Assembly: GCA_017963875.1 (NCBI GenBank)
Contig: JAGCTA010000207.1
Coordinates: forward strand, 1-6,725
DNA: 6,725 bases
Direction: 5' to 3'
DNA from: Victivallales bacterium
GTDB taxonomy: Bacteria > Verrucomicrobiota > Lentisphaeria > Oligosphaerales > Oligosphaeraceae
Shown here: one piece after another, positions 1 to 6,665 of the stretch
Layout: each line of letters opens with the position of its first letter
Position numbering within the stretch: position 1 is the first letter of the stretch
Notes under the pieces: model-generated
The model's database searches: none
Told to the model about the DNA's origin: nothing
Seen by the model: only the letters and a program-made list of their open reading frames with translations
Program-made: the position numbers and the translations under genes

Positions 1-305
1 AGATATCCGATTCGTTTGCGGCATTTTGGACAGGCCAGCCCCCGTGCCTTAAAAAAGCAGTAAAGTTCTCCCAAGAAAGCAAAGCCTCCAAATACAGTGA
101 AAAACGCTCTAAAAGCACCATTGAGCTCCAAAAAGGCAGTGAACATTAGCACAATGAATGCTATGACTATCGTTGGAAGGCATATCATTTGAATTCGACG
201 CAACCGAAGTCTTTGAGCCTGTATCCGCGACTTGAATGATTTCATTTCAGCGTCGCCCTGCGCGGGCGCGTCCCAGAAGAAGATTTTGCGGAGGAGGGGC
301 TTCAT
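1..305 (-). CDS. Two-helix membrane protein with zinc-ribbon motif, truncated at the left edge
   Basis: Minus-strand reading gives an uninterrupted frame of 101 codons from an ATG at 305-303 to the window edge, so the 3' end is missing. The N-terminus is basic (MKPLLRKIFFWDAPAQGD), followed by an arginine/glutamine-rich stretch at residues 25-39. Two hydrophobic segments follow, at about 41-60 (CLPTIVIAFIVLMFTAFLEL) and 68-85 (FFTVFGGFAFLGELYCFF). Immediately after the second lies CPKCRKRIGY (residues 92-101), a CxxC knuckle typical of the first half of a zinc ribbon; the second half would lie outside the window. The start is supported by AGGA 9 bases upstream, and the gene begins 16 bases after the stop of the preceding gene, so it is probably the last visible member of the operon. 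I do not recognise the family. The segment order suggests a small inner-membrane protein with a cytosolic zinc-binding tail. An internal ATG at codon 21 is possible but has a poorer ribosome binding site. Confidence 0.72.
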   Translation of the reverse strand, partial: MKPLLRKIFFWDAPAQGDAEMKSFKSRIQAQRLRLRRIQMICLPTIVIAFIVLMFTAFLELNGAFRAFFTVFGGFAFLGELYCFFKARGLACPKCRKRIGY

Positions 306-321
306 GGTATTTGTTCCTAAA

Positions 322-897
322 CTACCTATCGATATATTCCGCATTGCGACGCAAGGTTTCCCATACGGGAGATTCTCCTTGCGAACGTTTTCTGTAGTAT
401 TCAACCACTTGACAGCAGTTGTTAAGCTGACTGTTTTCAAGCATCTCAATTCGTCCGTTTTTCAAGAGGACACGGACACGCTTGCGGTTCCAAGGCTTTT
501 CAAAAATCACTGGCATTCCGTCGGCCAGGTCCTTTTCGGACAGTCCAAAGGCGATATATGCATACGAAGTATGGTGTTCCGTGAAGATGTCTGGATTGAT
601 CTCGACCACCTTGTCGTCTTTCACCCTCAAATAGGGAAGATACGGGACCAGTTCCCCCAGTCCCTCTGCCCCCTGTCCAGCAGGATATTTGCCTTCATGC
701 GCAGACAGATACGATTGCAGTTCCGTATGGAAATTGGCGAGATTCTCCATCGGGTCACGGCGAGCCGCATTGTCCTGTTCATACCAATAATCAGACCAAG
801 ACATTGCCGCCGCAACAATCAGAATGAAAGCAAGAACCACGGCGACAAGGCATACCCAGAAGATTTTATGTTTTCCACCGTGAGTAACGCCAGTCAT
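322..897 (-). CDS. Single-pass membrane protein with pseudopilin-like (type II secretion G-like) outer domain
   Basis: 191 residues from the ATG at 897-895. The frame stays open further upstream to a TTG at 921, but the ATG sits 5 bases behind a perfect AGGAGG and is preferred. Residues 12-32 form one strong membrane helix (IFWVCLVAVVLAFILIVAAA) after a short basic head, so the remaining ~155 residues should lie outside the cytoplasmic membrane. That part has two traits seen in pseudopilin and DUF1559-like proteins: a helix plus YP block (LQSYLSAHEGKYPAGQG, 60-76) and, near 129-152, a block ending VRVLLKNGRIEML that resembles the 'NVLFxDGHVE' end of those domains. The prepilin cleavage motif (GFTLIE-like) is absent, so it is probably a permanent anchor rather than a processed pilin. 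An adjacent cysteine pair (161-162) and a basic tail follow. The gene lies 48 bases after the giant gene and 16 before the next, which implies cotranscription. The family call is by pattern only and the role is unknown. Confidence 0.72.
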   Translation of the reverse strand: MTGVTHGGKHKIFWVCLVAVVLAFILIVAAAMSWSDYWYEQDNAARRDPMENLANFHTELQSYLSAHEGKYPAGQGAEGLGELVPYLPYLRVKDDKVVEINPDIFTEHHTSYAYIAFGLSEKDLADGMPVIFEKPWNRKRVRVLLKNGRIEMLENSQLNNCCQVVEYYRKRSQGESPVWETLRRNAEYIDR

Positions 898-908
898 ATG
901 TTCCTCCT
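898..908 (-). promoter_or_regulatory. Ribosome binding site deciding the start of the pseudopilin-like gene
   Basis: The minus strand reads AGGAGG (908-903), a 5-base spacer AACAT, then ATG (897-895). This is the strongest Shine-Dalgarno sequence in the window. It argues against the in-frame TTG at 921, which lies upstream of the site and would place it inside the coding region. Confidence 0.8.
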
Positions 909-945
909 GTCGTAAATACAACTACCTCTTGAGATACAACCGTCT

Positions 946-3900
946 TCAACTGCATATCTGGCTTGTGATTGCAGGGTCTTTGATTTTTCCGTCCTCGGAG
1001 AGCAGGATGATTTTGGACATAATCTCGGCTGTTTTGGGATCGTCGTCGGCAAATGGCAGGAATATGCGGCCCCGCGCCTGTGAATGGACCGTTACGATGG
1101 CAATCATCCCCTTGCCCTCTGCGTGGACAACGCCAGATCCCATATGTACGGAATAATTCGCCAGCTTGCCCTTGATTTTCGCGTGCGAGCCTACCCAAGT
1201 GACATTGTTCAGCTTAAGCAGTTTTACGAGTTCTCCTGCGATTGCGAGGCGCATTTCGACCGTCGAACTGCTTGTCTCGGGATCAACACCGCCCGCATGG
1301 GCGACGCTGACCACGAGGTCAAGGTCGCGCATTGTCTCCGAGAAGAGTACAGGTGGCACTTCCTCAAGCGGGACATTGCCGCCGTTTCTGCGGTTGAAGA
1401 ACTCAACAGTCTCAATCGTCGGCGCCTCGATGTCGGCAGGTGAGAACCAGTCTGCCGCGGCGAACATCCTGACAATGAGGTTTTCCTTGTGAAAGACCTT
1501 CTGGAGACCCTCCTCATAATCGACCGTCCAGCCTCTGCTCTTCAGAAGCGAGACCGTGCGCTTCGGCTGAACCTGATTACCTGCGTAGCGACGTGAGACC
1601 GTCCGTTCGCTCCGTTCGTCCTCCGTGAGAGGATAGTATTCCCTGAAAACCTGCTTGAACGGCTGGACGATTTTCTTTTCATAGCAGAAGTGCATCCATT
1701 CCGACCAGACGTCTGCCTTTTTCAAGTCATGCGGATGGGCAAGGCGGAGCGTTTTACCAGAAGCCGTAAGATGGCCAGCTGTATCGACAAGGCAAAGCTG
1801 CACGTCGGCACTGTCTTTGACGCAAATCATCCCGATAATCTTTCCAGATACCCAGAGCAGCCTTTCTGCAAGCGATTTCAGCACAGGGCTTTTCATGATG
1901 TTGCAGAGTTCGTCAGCACTGAATTCCGAACAATCTGTCATAGACCGTTCCAGGCTTTCCTTTGCTCGGCGCTTCTGCTCCCTGAGATCCTTCACGGCCT
2001 GCTTGAGCTCCAGGAAGGCTTCATTCTTTGACAGCTCCTTCGGTTCGGATTTCAGTGTCTTTCCATCGCGTTCAACCAAAACGGAGGCATCGCCGTTGTC
2101 ATCAATCGCAAGCCTTACGGTATGGCCTCCAAGGTCTTTTGGATCGAGAAGCGACTTCAGGCTTTCGCTTTTTGCGCTTTCCATCTGCCACGTCAAATGG
2201 TTCGCATCGGAATAGCCAGCGGAAACGGCGAGGTTGTCCATTGCGGAAAGACAGGCTTGCTTCTCGCTTTCGCGCCGCTGTGCGCCGAATTGCCGACTTC
2301 CCTTCAGGAAGGCCTGGATGAACTCATAGCGGCGCAACGTTTCTTTTGTATCCCCTGGCTTGATGGGAATCAACATATAGCAGCGCAGTTTTTCCTGATT
2401 GCGTTTTTCAACAATCTCCTTTTGAAGAGCGTCAGCATCCAGTCTGCCGAGCACGGCATCCGTGTAGAGCTGGGAGCGCCTGTGCGAATTGCCGCCGTCC
2501 GTAATGTATTTCGCGGCGCGATAGAGCGTCTGGAAGCGCGCTTCTCCAAGCTGGTTATATGCTTCCAGGAACCAGTTCTTGTCAAATGCGCCGTCGTTGA
2601 ACTGCTGGGGCGTAATCGGGGAGTAGATAGCGACCTCCGTCTCTTTTTCAGCGGAAAAACTCTCATTGATGTGCGCATGGAAGAACCAGACACCGCATTT
2701 CAGCCCTTTCCAGCCGAGAATCTGCTCGGCAAAGCCTGCCCACTGTGGCGCGTACATGGCAGCATCAACAAGACGGCTGTCGCTGATATCCGTCTCTTTC
2801 AGCAGTTTTGCGAGTGCTTCGGGCGTATCGTCCTTTGCAGGATAGCACTGTTTCAGAAGGTGGCTTAAGACACACTGCTTTGTCTGGTTCGATAAATAGG
2901 AATACCCTCTGTGGAAGTTTGCTTTTCCAAGAGCGGCAAGGAGCTGGCAGAAATGCCGCATCCCTTCGACATATTCTATTTGGCAGCAGATTTTGGTGAC
3001 ATCCGTCGGAAGCTCGCCTCTTTTGGCTTCGATATCCACCATACGGTCGATGAAAACGCCAATGATTTCACGGGCACAACTGTATTTCCTGCAAAACTCT
3101 TTGAAGTAAGCCGAACGCACATCGGGCATGTCATGACAGGGATTCGCCAGGAAGCTCAACAGGACATCCCGGCTGATCAGACCTGCGCTGAAGGCTCGAA
3201 AATAGTCTTCTCTGTACAGACCATTTGCTCTTCCAAGACCGTATTTTATCACACATTCGGCTGCGTTTTCAAGTTTGTATTCCAGAAGGAACCACTCGGC
3301 GAACTCCTCGTCGGAGAGCGGAAGTTCTTTGAGCAGCATCCGCCAGACACTGACAATACGGAGATTGATTCCATATATCGTCCATGGATCGTTTTGTTTC
3401 TTTAGCATTTTCCCAAGGTTGCATTCGCCGACGATGGCAATGCAACTGCGGTACATTTTCATGGCTTCAAGGAAAATCCTGTGAGAATCGAACCGCTTGT
3501 AAAGAGTACTTATGAAATCATAGAAGTACGGACTGCGTTTGTATTTGGCGTCAATTTCAGTGTAGCGAGGCGCAAGGTCCTTTTTCTCAAGTTCCAGATA
3601 CCAGGGGGCTTTGTCATCATCTGAATATGAATAATATGAAGAGAAATAATAATCAAAGCAGCCTCCTGCCAGATAGAAGAGCCGCATATATTGGGCAGGG
3701 TCCGCAAGATATTCGCCGAATGCTTCCGCAAACTCATCCCAGAACGGTATCATTTCGTGCTTTGCTTCTTTCTCACACAGATTTCTGCAGCCATTTTCCG
3801 CAGGAAGAGGAAAATGACCGTGATGATAATCACCGAAAAGGATTTTCACTTTGGAATCGTCATACGGAAGAATGCTCTCGTATTCGTAGTCGGCGTGTCT

Positions 3901-5952
3901 TGTGAATACCGCATCCAGTCGCGCAAAAAGCGCGTCAAGTTCCTTTGGCGTGATGATTGACGCCTTGAACTGCGCCTCTGTCAGAATAGCATCCGCTTCC
4001 AGAATGGCGGACGGCAGTGCGGCAAGAAAGTCCGCAACTGCGGCAGGAGAATAGAGACCGTAGCCGTTTTCTTTCGTATAGACAGGCACCTCCTTGCCTT
4101 TGGCGAAAAGCTGATTCAGCAGGATTTCCGTCTGCGTGGAGAGACGGCGTTTTCGAAGTTCGTCGATTGCCGTTTGGTTTTCGGCGGTCAAGGTGTTGTC
4201 ATCCAGTTTGGTCAACAGTTCGACGCCAGCCTGGACGCAGTTCTCGTTATCGGCGACAAGGAGACGGCTGATTGCAGGCGCAAGCAACTCTTTCGGCTGG
4301 CGGCTCAGCAGCGAAATGACCGCTTCGCGGAGTTGGCTGCTCTTTGTGCGCAAGGCGTTGCAAAGAGCATTGACGCCCTCCTCGTCTATCTTGCATTTTG
4401 ACAGAATTTCCAGTGCTTTGTTTTTGACATAGACACTTCGGTCGTTGAGCATGCCGAAGAGATAATCCCTATGCTTCCGATTCTCATCCGGACGCAGAAA
4501 ATGTAGAATAAAAGCCTGCTTTCGATCCGCTGACATATAGTTGGAGAGGTCAAAAAACTCCTCTATGAGCTGTGCGTCCATGTCGTATCCTGCCAGGCTC
4601 ATCATGCAGCGGATCACGCGGTCCATGTCCGGCGAAATGGAGGACCAGGGGAACGGATTGCCCGTAAAAACAGGTTTCCTGTTGCCAAAATGTTTCAGAA
4701 CTTCCTTGAGCTGGCCGAATATCTTCAGGCGTTCCTCCTTGCTTTTGGGAAAGATGTGGTATTTGAAATCATTTATTGTTTGTATGAAATTCGCACCGTA
4801 AGAGAATGCCTCGGTCAGATAATCCAGATAGCAAAGATTCTGAGTGGCCCACGCAAGAAGCTCGTCATCCATCTCATTGAGATGGCGAATGGCAATATTC
4901 ATGGAATATGCTGCGTTGTCGGAATTTGTGACAAAGAACCAGCCTAGGATGCGCCGGTAGTGCTGGGGAGCACCGAGCAGTTTTTCAACAAGCGTGGAGG
5001 TGTCTTTCATCTCGCGGCAACCGCAGCCCCAGAGCGCAAGATAGGCCTTGATATTGTCTTCGCTGTCAAGGTATGTGTTGATTTTTTCCTCATCCGACAG
5101 GACCTCGTATGCAAGCACTACCGCCTTGCTTGAGACCGAAGGCTGAGCATTGCTGATGCCAAACCCCGTCCAGGTATCGAAGGCGCGGATGGCGCTGCTG
5201 AAGCGGAACATATTCTCATCCAGGCAGTATTTCAGTATTTTTTGCAGTGTTGCCCTGCTTCCCTTGTCTGCGCTTTCAAGTATCTGCTGGCGGAGCCCTT
5301 CCTGGAGCTTTGCCGCTGAAAGGAGCCTGAGAAGGTCGTCAATCAGTTCTTCGTTGCCGCTGATGATAATTGCCTCGATCATCGGACGGCTGAGAATCAG
5401 CGCCGTAGTGTCTTCGTAGATTGCCTTGCGGACAAGACCGATGATTTCTTTATTTCCGTTTTTCAATTCCAAGGCAAGCCGATACGTAAAAGAACGATAG
5501 GAGGAATCGTAATTGTGGTCAAGCAGGAGTTGCTCCTTGAGGCTCCCTTTGAAATAGTAGCTGTATGCGTAGTTGACCAGCATATCCAGTATCCAGTCCA
5601 GATGGTATCTGAAGTCGCGGGAACGGAAGCTTCTTCTGCCAGGCGATATGGAGAACGGCCCGTCCATAATCAGAGCGATGATGCAGCGGAAATCCTTTGC
5701 ATAGTGCGCATCGGTCAGAAAGGCCAGGGCTTTTTCAAGGGGAGGTGTCCAGAAGTCATCGGGCTCAGTAATCGAAAACAGCTTGTTCCCAAGTTCTTCA
5801 GCGATAGTATCCTGCAATAATTTCTTATTTGTTTCTCTCCAATATTCGTCCTTCAGAAGAGCCAAAACGGAGGCCAGACCGCCTTTCTTGGAGGCCTTTT
5901 TCGCAATCTCGTTCCATTTCGGCTTGTCAAACTCTATTTTTTGCTTTTCCAT
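946..5952 (-). CDS. Giant DUF5724/DUF4132/DUF7737 protein of the MolR/YehI superfamily
   Basis: About 1668 residues from the ATG at 5952-5950. The frame also opens at a GTG at 5970, but that overlaps the previous gene and lies upstream of the AGGAG at 5962-5958. No signal peptide or membrane helix is seen, so it is probably cytosolic. The N-terminal two thirds are mostly helical; residues about 485-590 read as HEAT-like repeats (SVYVKNKALEILSKC; SSQLREAVISLLSRQ). A block at about 1060-1255 carries what I recall as the family's hallmark phrases (YAPQWAGFAEQILGW; VWFFHAH; GNSHRRSQLYTDAVLGRLDA; SRQFGAQRRESE). The DUF4132 core follows at about 1245-1495 (GGHTVRLAIDD; LREQKRRAKESLERSM; PFKQVFREYYPLT). 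The C-terminus, about 1530-1665, matches the DUF7737 pattern (VPPVLFSETMRDLDL; YSVHMGSGVVHAEG; LLSEDGKIKDPAI). The WGR domain common at the N-terminus of MolR/YehI is absent. No nucleotide-binding motif is convincing. Biochemical activity is unknown; the name 'molybdate metabolism regulator' for relatives should not be read as a function here. Confidence 0.9.
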   Translation of the reverse strand: MEKQKIEFDKPKWNEIAKKASKKGGLASVLALLKDEYWRETNKKLLQDTIAEELGNKLFSITEPDDFWTPPLEKALAFLTDAHYAKDFRCIIALIMDGPFSISPGRRSFRSRDFRYHLDWILDMLVNYAYSYYFKGSLKEQLLLDHNYDSSYRSFTYRLALELKNGNKEIIGLVRKAIYEDTTALILSRPMIEAIIISGNEELIDDLLRLLSAAKLQEGLRQQILESADKGSRATLQKILKYCLDENMFRFSSAIRAFDTWTGFGISNAQPSVSSKAVVLAYEVLSDEEKINTYLDSEDNIKAYLALWGCGCREMKDTSTLVEKLLGAPQHYRRILGWFFVTNSDNAAYSMNIAIRHLNEMDDELLAWATQNLCYLDYLTEAFSYGANFIQTINDFKYHIFPKSKEERLKIFGQLKEVLKHFGNRKPVFTGNPFPWSSISPDMDRVIRCMMSLAGYDMDAQLIEEFFDLSNYMSADRKQAFILHFLRPDENRKHRDYLFGMLNDRSVYVKNKALEILSKCKIDEEGVNALCNALRTKSSQLREAVISLLSRQPKELLAPAISRLLVADNENCVQAGVELLTKLDDNTLTAENQTAIDELRKRRLSTQTEILLNQLFAKGKEVPVYTKENGYGLYSPAAVADFLAALPSAILEADAILTEAQFKASIITPKELDALFARLDAVFTRHADYEYESILPYDDSKVKILFGDYHHGHFPLPAENGCRNLCEKEAKHEMIPFWDEFAEAFGEYLADPAQYMRLFYLAGGCFDYYFSSYYSYSDDDKAPWYLELEKKDLAPRYTEIDAKYKRSPYFYDFISTLYKRFDSHRIFLEAMKMYRSCIAIVGECNLGKMLKKQNDPWTIYGINLRIVSVWRMLLKELPLSDEEFAEWFLLEYKLENAAECVIKYGLGRANGLYREDYFRAFSAGLISRDVLLSFLANPCHDMPDVRSAYFKEFCRKYSCAREIIGVFIDRMVDIEAKRGELPTDVTKICCQIEYVEGMRHFCQLLAALGKANFHRGYSYLSNQTKQCVLSHLLKQCYPAKDDTPEALAKLLKETDISDSRLVDAAMYAPQWAGFAEQILGWKGLKCGVWFFHAHINESFSAEKETEVAIYSPITPQQFNDGAFDKNWFLEAYNQLGEARFQTLYRAAKYITDGGNSHRRSQLYTDAVLGRLDADALQKEIVEKRNQEKLRCYMLIPIKPGDTKETLRRYEFIQAFLKGSRQFGAQRRESEKQACLSAMDNLAVSAGYSDANHLTWQMESAKSESLKSLLDPKDLGGHTVRLAIDDNGDASVLVERDGKTLKSEPKELSKNEAFLELKQAVKDLREQKRRAKESLERSMTDCSEFSADELCNIMKSPVLKSLAERLLWVSGKIIGMICVKDSADVQLCLVDTAGHLTASGKTLRLAHPHDLKKADVWSEWMHFCYEKKIVQPFKQVFREYYPLTEDERSERTVSRRYAGNQVQPKRTVSLLKSRGWTVDYEEGLQKVFHKENLIVRMFAAADWFSPADIEAPTIETVEFFNRRNGGNVPLEEVPPVLFSETMRDLDLVVSVAHAGGVDPETSSSTVEMRLAIAGELVKLLKLNNVTWVGSHAKIKGKLANYSVHMGSGVVHAEGKGMIAIVTVHSQARGRIFLPFADDDPKTAEIMSKIILLSEDGKIKDPAITSQICS

Positions 5953-5962
5953 GCTCTCTCCT
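5953..5962 (-). promoter_or_regulatory. Ribosome binding site in the 11-base gap before the giant gene
   Basis: The minus strand has the upstream gene's TAA stop (5966-5964), then AGGAG (5962-5958), a 5-base spacer AGAGC and ATG (5952-5950). The whole site fits inside the gap, which favours the ATG over the GTG at 5970 and suggests that translation of the two genes is coupled. Confidence 0.75.
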
Positions 5963-5963
5963 G

Positions 5964-6383
5964 TTACCACATGCGCCCTGCGAGGAACGCCAAGCGGATG
6001 AACGTGAACTCCGCATTGGACGGAATGTCGATTGACGCGTCAAGTTCCGTGAGTTCGGCCTCATTCATAAAGACTCTGACCAGACCGTCTTCCCAACATT
6101 GAAGCGCATTCGCAACTGCTTTCTGCGGATCGGCTTTTCTGTCGGAAAAAAGTCTGCCGAAACTGACTTTTCCAACGGATGCATGCACGTCGATTTCCCG
6201 TTCCGTGAGATATGGGACAAGCTGGACTTCTGTCCCCTTGCTATTGTATTTTTCCACTTCCGATTCGACCAGTGCCGTCAGAAGAAGGCGCAGACTGTTT
6301 ACGGAATCGGGGATTTCATAAGCGACCTGACTGAGAATATCTCTCTTGCGGCCAAGTGATTTTATTCTAATTGTTATCTGCAT
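5964..6383 (-). CDS. Small MoaD/ThiS-like beta-grasp (ubiquitin-fold) protein, candidate partner of the DUF4132 giant
   Basis: 139 residues from the ATG at 6383-6381. The pattern is that of a beta-grasp protein: a first strand (MQITIRIKSLG, 1-11), a second strand (QVAYEIP, 19-25), a long helix (SVNSLRLLLTALVESEVEKY, 27-46), and a C-terminal part (VRVFMNEAELTELDASIDI, 102-120, then FTFIRLAFLAG, 126-136) that resembles the MoaD/ThiS ending 'VxVNgxxVxldtpLxdGDevxfxPPvaGG'. Between them sits an extra segment of about 50 residues (48-100) rich in charged residues and ending in a helix (KAVANALQCWEDG). The di-glycine needed for adenylation and thiocarboxylation is replaced by AGRMW at the very end, so classical sulfur-carrier chemistry looks unlikely. 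A longer frame starts at the ATG at 6506 (180 residues), but that start has no ribosome binding site, whereas AGGG lies 6 bases before 6383 and the fold begins exactly there. The gene ends 11 bases before the giant gene. Fold call by eye, moderately sure; coding status likely. Confidence 0.68.
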   Translation of the reverse strand: MQITIRIKSLGRKRDILSQVAYEIPDSVNSLRLLLTALVESEVEKYNSKGTEVQLVPYLTEREIDVHASVGKVSFGRLFSDRKADPQKAVANALQCWEDGLVRVFMNEAELTELDASIDIPSNAEFTFIRLAFLAGRMW

Positions 6384-6393
6384 ACCACACCCT
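6384..6393 (-). promoter_or_regulatory. Candidate ribosome binding site supporting the inner start of the beta-grasp gene
   Basis: The minus strand reads AGGG (6393-6390), a 6-base spacer TGTGGT, then ATG (6383-6381). It is weaker than the two downstream sites, but the alternative ATG at 6506 is preceded by a stretch with no purine-rich site (GGACTGCCTGTACGC). Confidence 0.45.
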
Positions 6394-6527
6394 GAAGCAA
6401 CCCAACTTCCATGCCACGTCTCGCCCAGACACTCTTTGGACTGCAATGCCATCTTCTTCCAGTCGTCGATGCGCCCCTTCGCGGAATTGATGTTCACGTC
6501 AATCATGCGTACAGGCAGTCCACAGGA

Positions 6528-6665
6528 CTAGAAATTCTCGTAGTAGTCATTTCCGCCTACGCCAGATTCATCGTCCGACTTATTTCTTTTTAATGTAGCT
6601 CGTAAAAGTAGTTTTTCCTTCTGACTTCTCAGTATTTCTTGAAATAGACCGCAAATATGGGACAA
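6528..6665 (-). CDS. Possible 45-residue small ORF with acidic, aromatic C-terminus (doubtful)
   Basis: A leftward frame starts at TTG (6665-6663), directly after tandem TAATAA stops, and ends at TAG (6530-6528). The product would have an amphipathic front (LFQEILRSQKEKLLLRATLK, 7-26) and a tail SDDESGVGGNDYYENF (30-45). The tail is unusually protein-like: a cluster of acids, a GG hinge and aromatic residues at the end. Against it: no Shine-Dalgarno sequence before the TTG, no ATG or GTG start, A+T-rich base composition, and a length reachable by chance. The frame is the same as that of the beta-grasp gene, separated from it by the TAG. It could be a real small protein, the remnant C-terminus of a decayed gene, or noise. 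No family recognised. Confidence 0.22.
   Translation of the reverse strand: MSHICGLFQEILRSQKEKLLLRATLKRNKSDDESGVGGNDYYENF
6633..6646. promoter_or_regulatory. Dyad TATTTC-TT-GAAATA, possible operator
   Basis: A perfect 6-base inverted repeat with a 2-base centre (TATTTCTTGAAATA on the plus strand) lies in the A+T-rich region upstream of the operon. Its size and symmetry suit a dimeric regulator, but a short A+T-rich dyad like this can arise by chance, and no promoter elements were placed around it. Confidence 0.25.

Noticed and set aside
232..915. Plus-strand 227-codon open frame
   Set aside because: It is the antisense shadow of the pseudopilin-like gene and of the start of the edge gene. 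It lacks a ribosome binding site and its translation resembles no known protein.
898..945. Terminator between the giant gene and the pseudopilin-like gene
   Set aside because: Only a very short dyad (CTC-AA-GAG) and a GTTGTAT direct repeat are present; there is no stable stem and no T run.
2122..2868. Plus-strand 248-codon open frame
   Set aside because: It lies wholly antisense within the well-supported DUF4132 giant gene, whose signature motifs are on the other strand in this very stretch.
3400..3440. GECNLGKM in the giant protein, which resembles a Walker A P-loop
   Set aside because: The residue after GK is methionine rather than serine or threonine, the surroundings are helical, and there is no Walker B partner.
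5953..5970. GTG at 5970 as start of the giant gene
   Set aside because: It overlaps the previous gene's stop and lies upstream of the clear AGGAG; the ATG at 5952 is 5 bases after that site.
6517..6529. Hairpin AGTCC-TGT-GGACT upstream of the first gene
   Set aside because: The stem is only 5 base pairs and no T run follows, so it is not a terminator, and it is too short to argue for a riboregulator.
6528..6530. Amber readthrough joining the short upstream frame to the beta-grasp gene
   Set aside because: The shared frame can be a coincidence, the joined region lacks any recognisable domain, and no readthrough element is visible.
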